From Zunongwangia atlantica 22II14-10F7 (GTDB lineage Bacteria > Bacteroidota > Bacteroidia > Flavobacteriales > Flavobacteriaceae), in the NCBI RefSeq assembly GCF_002094855.1, contig NZ_ARYN01000024.1:1-43333 (forward strand): a stretch of 43,333 nt of DNA. Reading direction: 5' to 3'. How positions within the stretch are numbered: the stretch's first letter is position 1; each line of letters opens with the position of its first letter. Shown piece after piece: positions 1-8,103 of the stretch. The notes below the pieces were generated by a model. That model had not been told where the DNA came from, searched no databases, and was given only the letters and a program-made list of their open reading frames with translations. A program made the position numbers and the translations under genes.

Positions 1-2
1 GT

Positions 3-989
3 TCACTTTGACCGGCTCATCCACTCGATGGCTAGCTGACTGCGTTCTTCTCTGTTGTAGACAATTTTTGTTAAAGAATGATCTTGATTTTTTAAACTTG
101 GTTGATAGTAATAACCTGCAACAGAATTGGCATTATAAATTTCGGGTCTATAAATCTTCTGGAAGCTTTCCATTGTGCTAATGGTACTGATTAACTCAAG
201 GTTCGAATAATCAGCTAGTAAGTCACCAAAGAAAAAAAATGCTAAGGGTGCAACACTCTGGACAGGCATAAAATACCGAACCTGTAAGCCCATCTTTTTG
301 AAATATTGCTCGGTTAAAGAGGCTTTGTCTGGCTTGTATTCAAAACCTAATATTGGATGATGGTTTCCAGTACGATGATAGATTTTATTATCGGAAACAC
401 TCAAACATATAACAGGTGGTTTGCTAAAATGTTCTTTGTACGTTTCTGAGTTCACAAAACATTTGAATATATTACCATGTAATTCACCAAAGTTTTCAGG
501 AACGCTGAAGCTGTCTTTAGCTTTATTATGTTCTAAAAGCAGTACGCTAAAATCGTAATCACGTAGATAAGAAGAAAAGTTATTTCCGACGATACCTTCA
601 ATACGTTTACCACTTTTATGATCTATAATATTGGTTTTTAAAATTTCAATTGAAGGGAATGTTGTACCACTTCCATCAACATCAATATCTACAGAAATGA
701 TTTCTACTTCCAACGAATAGCGATCCTTGTTAGAATTATCCCAGTTCGCCAGACTATTAAAACGATTGTTAATCATAGTAATCGTATTGCGCAGGTTTTC
801 CTGACGACTTTCCCCTCTGGCCAGATTGGCAAAATTTGTTGTCGTTCTTGTATTGTTGGATGGAATATAATGTTCATCGAAATAAATACTCTTCAGTTCA
901 AAAGCAAAATCTACTTTGGTTGTTTGCTGCGTGATGTCAATTCCTTTGTTATCGCTTATTTCTGAATCTTCCAATTTCCTTGTTTTCAT
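3..989 (-). CDS. mesX: DUF1852 family protein, MesX-like putative oxygenase for methionine synthesis
   Basis: The core matches what I recall of DUF1852/MesX, including the conserved run TNFANLARGESRQENLRN, VGNNFSSYLRDYDFSVLLLEH, KPPVICLSVS and QKIYRPEIYNANSVAGYYYQPSLK. In this family MesX acts with MesD, a core folate-independent methionine synthase; mesD would be expected just beyond the left window edge, downstream of this gene. I chose the ATG at 989; an in-frame TTG at 1040 would add 17 residues with no family resemblance. Two oddities: about 27 residues precede the conserved start of the domain, and the C-terminus stops soon after EERSQLAIE, where family members I remember run about 20 residues further. 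The protein is 328 residues, so total length is normal. Family assignment is firm; the truncated tail is from memory and less sure. Confidence 0.85.
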   Translation of the reverse strand: MKTRKLEDSEISDNKGIDITQQTTKVDFAFELKSIYFDEHYIPSNNTRTTTNFANLARGESRQENLRNTITMINNRFNSLANWDNSNKDRYSLEVEIISVDIDVDGSGTTFPSIEILKTNIIDHKSGKRIEGIVGNNFSSYLRDYDFSVLLLEHNKAKDSFSVPENFGELHGNIFKCFVNSETYKEHFSKPPVICLSVSDNKIYHRTGNHHPILGFEYKPDKASLTEQYFKKMGLQVRYFMPVQSVAPLAFFFFGDLLADYSNLELISTISTMESFQKIYRPEIYNANSVAGYYYQPSLKNQDHSLTKIVYNREERSQLAIEWMSRSK

Positions 990-1455
990 TTGATGATGTT
1001 TCGGTGTTTTATTCCTACAAAGTTTGTAATAATAGATCAATAAATTTGTATTTGTGTAAAATTCAGAAGGATTGTCTTTTATGAGTGTTTGTATTGGAAA
1101 AAAAATCTTTTTATGAGTGTGAAAGGATATAAAACAGATTATTTTTCTTTAGAATTTTTATCTGTTAGTGTAAATAAATTGACTTTTCGATGTAAAAGCA
1201 GGATCAATTACTAAATAATATCTTTCCGAAATTGAAGAACATTGGGTTAATTTAGGGATCAAAATGATTATTATTCTTTTAATAGAAAAAGTAATATATT
1301 TTTGATAAAACCCTGATGTAATTCAAATGTGCTGATTCGAAAACATGCTTACAAGAGAGGATTTCAGGTTTAACTGCAACTCTGAATTATATTAAGAATT
1401 TAATTTTTTGATAAAGAATTTATGCAGAATTCAATGGTTTAGTATAAAGGAATTA

Positions 1456-1463
1456 TACTTTTG
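1456..1463 (+). promoter_or_regulatory. Possible Bacteroidota -7 box TACTTTTG
   Basis: TACTTTTG fits the TAnnTTTG consensus of the main Bacteroidota sigma factor. No good TTTG -33 box lies at the usual distance, so the match could be chance in AT-rich DNA. Its interest is that no gene follows, but a terminator lies about 130 bases downstream. Confidence 0.25.
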
Positions 1464-1594
1464 GTTTGTATCTTTAGATTACATAATCATCAATTGATTT
1501 ACCGATAATCGTTTAATAACCTTATTGATCTTAATTCCGATTAATTTTGAATTGGATTTCCATTTGGGATTTGATTGTTATTTAGGAATTAGTG

Positions 1595-1627
1595 GGGAAG
1601 GTTGTGATGGACTTTCCCTTTTTTTTG
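1595..1627 (+). terminator. Rho-independent terminator-like hairpin with T-tract
   Basis: GGGAAGG-type arm at 1595-1601 pairs with CTTTCCC at 1612-1618 (one G-T pair), loop about 10 bases, followed by a run of nine T on the plus strand. No plus-strand gene lies directly upstream, so it would end either read-through or a short non-coding transcript. Confidence 0.55.
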
Positions 1628-2241
1628 TTTTTCATCCAATGGGTATACTCCTTATTCTTGGCCCGTTTAATTCGAATTTTGCTATTAAATGAATTTGAGA
1701 GAATGCTTTTGTCGATCGGTCCTGAAGAAAAGACAACCTGATTTTTCGAAGGTTCAATATTATTTTTATAAGTTCAGTTTTGTTTTGGGAAAGATCGGGG
1801 AAGGAGTAATTGAAGATGAGGCTTTGCATAAGGTTTTTTAGCTGTTCGCCCTTTTAGTGTTTCGTTATTCTGTTGGAGTTCGACCAAATTCATTTTTAAA
1901 AGAGTAATAAAAATGTGATAAACTTTCAAATCCCATGTCCAAGTAAGTATCTAAATGTTTTATTTTTTTTGTTAGAGAAGAAGTTAAAATAATTAATTAG
2001 TTTTATTTTGTAAACTAAGTCCTTACTTATCGATGATATAGGACGAAATAGTCTGGGAAGTTACAAGGAGATGGCTTCATTGAATTAGTGCCGAATTATG
2101 ATACTTTTTAATTCCTTTGTTTTTTGTATAAAATCTGATTTAAGCAGAACTAATTCCTGCCTTTTATTTTTTGCTTTGTTTGCAGTAGTACGTGATTGGT
2201 TTGGCAAAGTAACTTTTCTTCCAAATTAATCACTGTTTTCA

Positions 2242-2557
2242 TTACATAAAATCTACCATTTTCTGTAATGTAAGAATGGTATTGGAGAGTGCTACTTCAT
2301 CGATATTACGATGAGGATAAGAACGGCTAAATGTTGAGTTTAATTCCTTAAGACAACTAAGCGTATGTCTTTTATGTTGTTTAAATAGTTTTTAAAATAT
2401 TTGTTTGGAAGCTCGTTGGGCTTTTACAAGGAATCGAATGTTATTTTCGAGAAGACTATAAAGCTCAGACATCGGATTGGCGTCCATTTCGTTTGCTAAA
2501 ATTTTTTGTAAAATAAGATAACTTGTAATTAAAGGCTTGTTATGAGAGCCATATTTT
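2242..2557 (-). pseudogene. Frameshifted remnant of an unidentified gene
   Basis: Reading the minus strand downstream of 2557, successive frames give natural-looking protein. First comes a stretch with PLITSYLILQKILANEMDAN and PMSELYSLLE, ending at a stop at 2441-2443. After a frame change comes NNIRFLVKAQRASKQIF, then a stop. A third segment contains ELNSTFSRSYPHRNIDEVAL and TILTLQKM, with its stop at 2242-2244. No start codon opens any of them, and the pieces are joined by frame changes rather than spacers, which points to one decayed gene. I do not recognise the family. It lies directly behind the 134-residue gene and may have been cotranscribed with it. Confidence 0.45.
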
Positions 2558-2944
2558 CAATGCTTCAAATAGTTCTTTATTTGATGTTGAGAAATGATTA
2601 TAATTACATATTAGATAAATGAAATCGAGTTGGTCTTTGCTTTCATTTTGATATTGTATTCTAATTGGCTGCCAGAAAAAAGAAGACCGAACTTGAAAAT
2701 GAGAATATGTTTTATCGTAACCTAAATATACTTGTGTAATTAAATGTCTATATAATATTATTTCAGCATTTTCATTTTTCTTTTTATCGTAGCCTTTAAA
2801 GATGAATTGATCTGCTTCAATTAACGCCCTTCCAGAAAATCGATGCGTAGGAGGAGCAAACATAACATGTGAAATTATCCAATCCAACCAATTTCTTTTT
2901 TCGAAATCAGTATCATAAATAATCAAAAGATTCTCGATCGTCAT
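2540..2944 (-). CDS. Conserved hypothetical protein of Bacteroidota, 134 residues
   Basis: A soluble protein with no signal peptide or membrane segment. It has a mixed beta-rich pattern: DTDFEKRNWLDWI near the start, a central strand region ADQFIFKGYD, then LGYDKTYSHFQVRSSFFWQP and a final short helix FEALKIWL. The shape (strands followed by one terminal helix) and the YLGYD/FWQPIRI motifs remind me of small PH-like-domain hypothetical proteins found in flavobacteria, but I have no named family. The function is unknown. The ATG at 2944 is the first in frame. It sits alone; the DNA downstream is a decayed gene. Confidence 0.65.
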   Translation of the reverse strand: MTIENLLIIYDTDFEKRNWLDWIISHVMFAPPTHRFSGRALIEADQFIFKGYDKKKNENAEIILYRHLITQVYLGYDKTYSHFQVRSSFFWQPIRIQYQNESKDQLDFIYLICNYNHFSTSNKELFEALKIWLS

Positions 2945-3136
2945 GTGAGGTATTTGACAAGTAAACTAAGGTTTGAATTTAGTAAATTCTTGTTGACCCT
3001 ATGCATTCATTTAATAGATAAAATCGATAAAATGAATAGTAAGAGACTAACAAGCAATGCGGTGATGTTTGTATGAAATATTAATTTTCAGATTTTTTTA
3101 AAATATATTTTTAACATAAATAACGAAAATTTCTTC

Positions 3137-3156
3137 AAGGGCTCTTGGAAGCCCTT
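3137..3156. terminator. Short hairpin, possible terminator
   Basis: AAGGGCT at 3137-3143 pairs perfectly with AGCCCTT at 3150-3156 around a 6-base loop. There is no clean T-tract on either side, so terminator activity is uncertain. Confidence 0.3.
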
Positions 3157-3712
3157 TATAAAGTAAAGAGTTTTTTGTAGCAAATTTGAAGTAAAATGGA
3201 AAACTCAGTTATAGTTTTGATAGTGCTCACCATATTTCCTTTCACTATGTTGTAGTCAACTCGCTTAATCAAAATGTTTATGAACACAATTCAAAAGCAA
3301 ACAAAAATACTACTGGATTGATGCGGAAGAGTTGCTTTTGCCTTACGTTGGCTTTAGCTAAATTTAGGAAATCTTGACCTATCCATATTTCACCGTTATT
3401 AGTTTACTTTGAATATTACAACCTTGCCTTTTTATTCTCAAAAGAAAAGGATTTAGCATTAGCGGGTGAATAAACCGGTAAACTTCGCTTTTCTATTTAT
3501 AGCCCTTTTCATATTTCTAAAACCGATTTCATTTGATTTTTGGGAGTGTTATAATGAAACTGAAAAGCCAAATACCCTGTATAAAAAAATATAATTTAAT
3601 TGATAAATAAGTAGATATCAGATTCCGATAAAATTAAAATTGTAGGAAAAACATTAATAATTAAATCTTAAGGAATATTAATATTTGTTAATTTTGTTGC
3701 TGTATTAAATCC

Positions 3713-3720
3713 TATTTTTG
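3713..3720 (+). promoter_or_regulatory. Possible -7 box TATTTTTG upstream of the GAF-PAS gene
   Basis: TATTTTTG fits TAnnTTTG; TTTG at 3693-3696 is a possible -33 box with a short 16-base spacer. It would start transcription about 140 bases before the ATG at 3867. If it is used, the small ORF starting at 3718 would not be translated from this transcript. Confidence 0.3.
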
Positions 3721-3840
3721 TCAAATCTTGTTATCTATATCGTTTTAATTGCAACAGCTATTGTAGCTATCGGGATTATTTTTTTATTAATAAAAAATGA
3801 TGGTTTCTGGTTTTCTACTAAAAAAAGAAATCGCAGTTAG
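3718..3840 (+). CDS. Possible 40-residue single-helix membrane peptide (TTG start)
   Basis: Starting at a TTG, the frame encodes MSNLVIYIVLIATAIVAIGI followed by IFLLIKNDGFWFSTKKRNRS. This is one long hydrophobic helix with a basic tail, the expected layout of a small inner-membrane peptide. It ends 26 bases before the GAF-PAS gene, so it could be cotranscribed with that sensor. Against it: there is no ATG, no ribosome binding site, and a promoter-like box overlaps the start. Confidence 0.25.
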   Translation: MSNLVIYIVLIATAIVAIGIIFLLIKNDGFWFSTKKRNRS

Positions 3841-3866
3841 ATGAATTTTAAATATGAATAATTGTT

Positions 3867-4973
3867 ATGGATGAATTTGCTCGACTTAACGATCTTTACA
3901 ATCTTCAAATTTTAGACAGCAATCCAGAGAAGAAATTTGATGAATTGACTCATTTAGCTTCATTAATCTGTGGCATGCCTATTTCCTTAGTGAGTCTCAT
4001 TGATAAAGATCGGCAATGGTTTAAGTCCGTTTATGGCATGGAAATCAGAGAAACCTTAAGAGCAGATGGTTTCTGTCATTATTTATTAGATGGAACGCCT
4101 TTTTTTGAAATAAAAAATGCTGAAAAGGATAAACGTTTTAAAAATAGTCCACTTGTAACCGGATACCCTTTTATTTCTTACTATGCAGGAGCACCAATCA
4201 TGAGTACATCAGGACAGATCCTTGGAGCCTTATGCGTGATTGATCAAAAGGAAAACAGCCTAAATAAAAATCAGAAAGAAGCCTTACAGATTTTAGCCCG
4301 AAAAGCGACAAGCTATTTAAGTACACGTAAAGTCTTTATTGATCAGCAAAAGCATATAGAGTTAAGTGCGAATCGATTAAAACAAATACTTGATAATACC
4401 CCCGGTGTCATTTTTCAATTAAGAATTCAGGATAATTTTGAGATCAGTTTTGATTTTATAAGCAAAGGAATACAAGAAGTACATCCGCATCTTTCTGATG
4501 AAAAAATGAAAGCACAGCCAAAAATTTTTCTAAATTATATTCATCCGGACGATGTAGAAGAGTTTAGAAAAAGTATGCGAAAATCTGCCTCCACTCTAAG
4601 TCCATACAAATATAATTTTCGGGTTAAATTAAATGGGGATAATATCAAATGGTTTAAAGTCCGCGTAACACCAAAACGTATTGATGATGAAACTGTGGTA
4701 TGGTTTGGTACACTCATGGATGTTTCCAGTATTATGGAATATGAAACGATTCTGGAACAAATTACCTTTGATATCTCCCATGTCATCCGTAAACCACTAA
4801 CGACGCTATTAGGTCTTAATTCGACCCTCCGAGATCATACCGAATTAAGTGAAGCTGATCTTAGAGAATATTCGGATATGATCAATATTGTTATTAAAGA
4901 GTTAGACGTGTTTACCAGGAAGCTTGATCAATTTTACCAATTGAAAGTTGTTGATCATCATAAAAGAGTATAA
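3867..4973 (+). CDS. GAF-PAS protein with a HisKA-like helix but no ATPase domain
   Basis: Residues about 20-155 form a GAF domain (LICGMPISLVSLIDKDRQWF, DGFCHY, YYAGAPIMSTSGQILGALCV). Residues about 167-290 form a PAS_3-type fold (YIHPDDVEEF, FGTLMDVS). Residues about 292-355 resemble the dimerisation/phosphoacceptor helices of a histidine kinase, with H305 in FDISHVIRKPLTTLLGL. The protein ends at 368, so the catalytic HATPase_c domain is completely missing; no N, G1 or G2 box occurs here or in the DNA behind it. No membrane segment, so cytosolic. It may take phosphate from another kinase, or be a scaffold or sensory partner. It is monocistronic as far as can be seen; the next gene starts 259 bases later. 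Confidence 0.85.
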   Translation: MDEFARLNDLYNLQILDSNPEKKFDELTHLASLICGMPISLVSLIDKDRQWFKSVYGMEIRETLRADGFCHYLLDGTPFFEIKNAEKDKRFKNSPLVTGYPFISYYAGAPIMSTSGQILGALCVIDQKENSLNKNQKEALQILARKATSYLSTRKVFIDQQKHIELSANRLKQILDNTPGVIFQLRIQDNFEISFDFISKGIQEVHPHLSDEKMKAQPKIFLNYIHPDDVEEFRKSMRKSASTLSPYKYNFRVKLNGDNIKWFKVRVTPKRIDDETVVWFGTLMDVSSIMEYETILEQITFDISHVIRKPLTTLLGLNSTLRDHTELSEADLREYSDMINIVIKELDVFTRKLDQFYQLKVVDHHKRV

Positions 4974-5232
4974 CAACTTATCCCGTTAATTTCTCTGTTT
5001 TAGTTTCCAGATTCTATTCCCATTTTTAGATAAAAAGGAAAGTTTATAATTTCTATAATTGATCAATATGAGATCAAGTTTTGTGATATTATGATGTAAA
5101 TAAGAGCTGAATATTACTCAAGTTTGCGATTTATAGTAGTGCTAATAAATAACGTTAAAACTTGTATATTAAACTATTCAATAGTTATAATTCAGCTAAA
5201 AATGTTATTATTTATCTAATAAGGATTTTGTT
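4974..5232. promoter_or_regulatory. Upstream region of the SbnA-FAD fusion with a short palindrome
   Basis: The perfect inverted repeat AACTATT-C-AATAGTT lies at 5172-5186, about 45 bases before the ATG at 5233. It is AT-rich but symmetrical and well placed for an operator. AAGGA precedes the ATG at 5233 by about 9 bases, a rare Shine-Dalgarno-like match for this group. No clear -7 box was found. Confidence 0.3.
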
Positions 5233-8103
5233 ATGAATAAATGTATCTACATTTATTCTATAACCAATCTAATCCTGTTGAAGATGAACGTGAGCTTGAG
5301 AGATAGACTTCAGGTTTCTAATTCTATTTTAGAAACTATAGGCGATACACCGATTGTACGATTACAACATATTTCTTCTACTTCTAGAGTGGAAGTTTTT
5401 GCCAAATTAGAAAGCTTTAATCCAAGTGGAAGTGTCAAGGCAAGAACCTCTTTTAATATTCTCCAAAAAGCCATGGAGGCTGGTGATTTACGAAAAGGAG
5501 ATACAGTCATCGAATCCAGTTCTGGAAATATGGCTATTGGCCTGGCTCAGGCTTGTTTAGTAATGGGTTTAAAATTGATCGTTGTTGTAGACCCGAAAAT
5601 TAACAAACTTACTTCTCAGTTACTAGAAACTTATGGAGCCACTATCGAAATGGTAACTGAACCTTTGGAAGAAGGTGGATTTTTAGGTGCTCGACTGGCA
5701 AAAGTAAAAGAATTGCTCAAGATCACTAAAAATAGTTTTTGGAGTAATCAATATGGAAATTTGGACAATCCCAAAACACATTATCAAACCACCAAGGAAA
5801 TTTACGAAGCTTTAAATGGAAGATTAGATTATCTATTTGTTGCCACAAGTACGTGCGGAACTTTAATGGGATGTGCAGATTATATAAAAGCGAATCATCC
5901 TAATACCAAAATTATAGCTGTAGATGCAGTTGGAAGCGTGCTTTTTGGCGGTGAAGCTGGCACAAGAAAAATTCCCGGTCATGGTGCAGGGGTAGATTCT
6001 CAATTTCTGGATCAAGGTTACATCCATGATTTTGTTAAGGTGAGTGATCTGGAATGTGCTGTAGGCTGTTGGGAACTGCTTGAGAAAGAAAGTATTCTTG
6101 CCGGAGGTTCCTCGGGAGCGATCATAAAAGCATTTCAGAAATACGAGGATCAAATAGAAGAAGGTTCACGTTGCGCTTTTATACTAAGCGATGGTGGAAG
6201 CAGATACCTTGATACTATTTATAATCAGGAATGGCTAATAAAAAACATTCCTGGGGTTTATGATGCATTAACACCTATCGGAGGATGGAAAATTAAACCT
6301 TCATTCGAATTTAACGTCGCTATTGTTGGTCTTGGTCCTAAAGGTTTATACGGTCTGGAACGTTTGTTAGCTCAGCTGAAAAATAAAAAAGTTCAGGAGA
6401 TAGTAAATATTCATCTTTATAATAAAAACGAATATTTTGGTGCTGGTGATGTGTATCGCTTCGATCAGCCCAATTATTTGAAAATGAATTTTACGAATCA
6501 GAAAATTGATATTCGGTCTCAAAAACAACCAAAATCGATAGTTAAATTAAAGAGTTATACTTCATGGCTTAGCGATAGTACTGGAATTGATGAAAGTTTG
6601 TTAAAAGATCAATTTTCTTCACGGAAGATGGTTGGTAAATATCTTTGTAAAAGTTTTGAAGATTTGATTTCTTCAGCTCCAGAGAACATTAAGATATATC
6701 AACATCACGAAGAAGTTGTAAATATTACAGAAAATGAAGACGTGCTGCAGCTGGAAACATTTTTAGAAGGAAAATCAAAAAAGCTAGTAGAGGTTCATAA
6801 TCTATTATTAACCACAGGTCATGCGGGAAATCGTTCCGAAATTTTAGAAAATAAAGAGTCAATTTCTTCGAATATTGACTTTGTGTATCCTGTTGAAAAA
6901 AAATTAACCAATATTGATTCTAATTCTTCCGTAGCGATAAAGGGAATGGGCTTAACATTTATTGATGCTGTTTTAGCTTTAACTGAAGGAAAAGGAGGAA
7001 GTTTTAGTGGTGAATGCGAGAATATGGAATATTTCGCTTCAGGAAACGAGCCTGCTGTAATTTATCCTTATTCCAGGTCTGGTGCTTTAATGATCCCTAG
7101 AGTAGGAGAGATGCCGAATGTTCCGGAGCTACGTTTTTTTACTGCTGAAAAACTGAATGAAATTAGAAAGAATTCGGCCTATAAATTCGATTTTTCAGGA
7201 GAATTACTATCATTGATCAAAAAGGAATTTATATATCGATATTACAGTGTAGCTTTCAGAAATTCAGGGGAAGACATAATTGAAAATTTATCATTTTCTG
7301 AAATACTGAATGAAATTGAAAACTTTCACAAGAAATATCCATTTGAACAGCGGTTTTCTTTTGAAGCACTCAAATCACCATTTATTCAGTATAAAAGCTA
7401 TGATACTTCAGCTGTAAAACATCTTCTGGAAAAAACTTTAGCGCAGGTGTCGGAGGGTAGAAAAAGTCCGTTACTCGCGGCGATTAGCGCGTGGCATGAT
7501 ATAAGTCCGATTTTTAATGATCTCTATAGTTTTGGAGGTTTGACAGCCAGATCTCATCAAATTTTTGATACTGAGTATTTTTCTTTTTTCAACCGCATTA
7601 GTTACGGGCCGCCATTAGAAAATATGTATAAAATTTTAGCCATATTAAAAGCTGGAATTTTAGATTTCAGTTATGGTAAATCCCCGAAGATAGCTCAACT
7701 ACCCAATGGAAAATTTGAATTAAAAAATTCCTATTCGGAAACTAGTAAAAAGGCACTTACCGACTATCACATCGATGCACGTATCCCCAAAATGAAATTA
7801 CCTGAACAATCCTCTTTACTTTATAAAAATCTTTTCAAGGAAATAAAAATGCAAGTTTTTCAGAATATAGATGAAACAGGGATTTACGAGACGGGAGGTA
7901 TGGATCTTAGCAAAGAAGGACATCCAATTAGCAAAGAAGGAAAGGAATTACATAATATCACCATATACGGCACCCCTACCGAGGGTGTTACTTTCGATAA
8001 TGATACGCTATCCAGAAGCCGTAACGATTTTTCATCAGTTTGGGCGAATGGCGTAGTAGATCACTTAAATAAGATTATTTCAAATTCTAAAAATATTAAA
8101 TGA
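5233..8103 (+). CDS. SbnA-like PLP beta-synthase fused to an FAD/NAD(P)-binding domain
   Basis: Residues about 30-345 are a cysteine-synthase-fold PLP enzyme closest to SbnA. K69 in NPSGSVKAR is the Schiff-base lysine, ESSSGNMA is the substrate loop, TSTCGTLMG the phosphate loop, and GGSSGAI lies near the PLP ring. SbnA joins O-phosphoserine and glutamate in the 2,3-diaminopropionate route of staphyloferrin B. From about residue 360 a second enzyme begins with the dinucleotide motif VGLGPKG, then LLLTTGHAG and GMGLTFIDAVLAL, in the style of the NAD_binding_9 FAD/NAD(P) family; it runs to residue 956. An oxidoreductase fused to SbnA could replace the missing SbnB dehydrogenase. The start may be 5233 or the ATG at 5284 (residue 18), where similarity begins. 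The stop overlaps the next gene as ATGA. The domain calls are firm; the product is unknown. Confidence 0.85.
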   Translation: MNKCIYIYSITNLILLKMNVSLRDRLQVSNSILETIGDTPIVRLQHISSTSRVEVFAKLESFNPSGSVKARTSFNILQKAMEAGDLRKGDTVIESSSGNMAIGLAQACLVMGLKLIVVVDPKINKLTSQLLETYGATIEMVTEPLEEGGFLGARLAKVKELLKITKNSFWSNQYGNLDNPKTHYQTTKEIYEALNGRLDYLFVATSTCGTLMGCADYIKANHPNTKIIAVDAVGSVLFGGEAGTRKIPGHGAGVDSQFLDQGYIHDFVKVSDLECAVGCWELLEKESILAGGSSGAIIKAFQKYEDQIEEGSRCAFILSDGGSRYLDTIYNQEWLIKNIPGVYDALTPIGGWKIKPSFEFNVAIVGLGPKGLYGLERLLAQLKNKKVQEIVNIHLYNKNEYFGAGDVYRFDQPNYLKMNFTNQKIDIRSQKQPKSIVKLKSYTSWLSDSTGIDESLLKDQFSSRKMVGKYLCKSFEDLISSAPENIKIYQHHEEVVNITENEDVLQLETFLEGKSKKLVEVHNLLLTTGHAGNRSEILENKESISSNIDFVYPVEKKLTNIDSNSSVAIKGMGLTFIDAVLALTEGKGGSFSGECENMEYFASGNEPAVIYPYSRSGALMIPRVGEMPNVPELRFFTAEKLNEIRKNSAYKFDFSGELLSLIKKEFIYRYYSVAFRNSGEDIIENLSFSEILNEIENFHKKYPFEQRFSFEALKSPFIQYKSYDTSAVKHLLEKTLAQVSEGRKSPLLAAISAWHDISPIFNDLYSFGGLTARSHQIFDTEYFSFFNRISYGPPLENMYKILAILKAGILDFSYGKSPKIAQLPNGKFELKNSYSETSKKALTDYHIDARIPKMKLPEQSSLLYKNLFKEIKMQVFQNIDETGIYETGGMDLSKEGHPISKEGKELHNITIYGTPTEGVTFDNDTLSRSRNDFSSVWANGVVDHLNKIISNSKNIK

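Larger units (their letters stand above)
1041..2539. other. Long gene-poor interval with decayed coding fragments
   Basis: Almost 1.5 kb with no convincing intact gene. It is very AT-rich in 1041-1590. A terminator-like hairpin lies at 1595-1627 and a -7-like box at 1456-1463. From 2242 to 2557 the minus strand carries protein-like stretches broken by frameshifts (separate entry). Short ORFs at 1632-1829 and 1774-1893 (minus) show no domain. The interval reads as the graveyard of one or more lost genes. Confidence 0.6.
2945..3866. other. Gene-poor interval upstream of the GAF-PAS gene
   Basis: No intact gene is visible on either strand apart from one possible 40-residue membrane peptide at its right end (3718-3840). 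A short GC-containing hairpin lies at 3137-3156. The plus-strand frame at about 3410-3590 reads as a membrane-like sequence with several stops and may be a fossil, but it is too weak to call. Confidence 0.5.

Noticed and set aside
1632-1829. 65-codon minus-strand ORF
   Set aside because: No recognisable domain, AT-driven composition, overlaps another short frame and sits beside a terminator; most likely chance.
1774-1893. 39-codon minus-strand ORF (MNLVELQQNNETLKGRTAKK...) with a precursor-peptide look
   Set aside because: No lasso or lanthipeptide maturation gene is nearby, and the fragment probably belongs to a decayed region.
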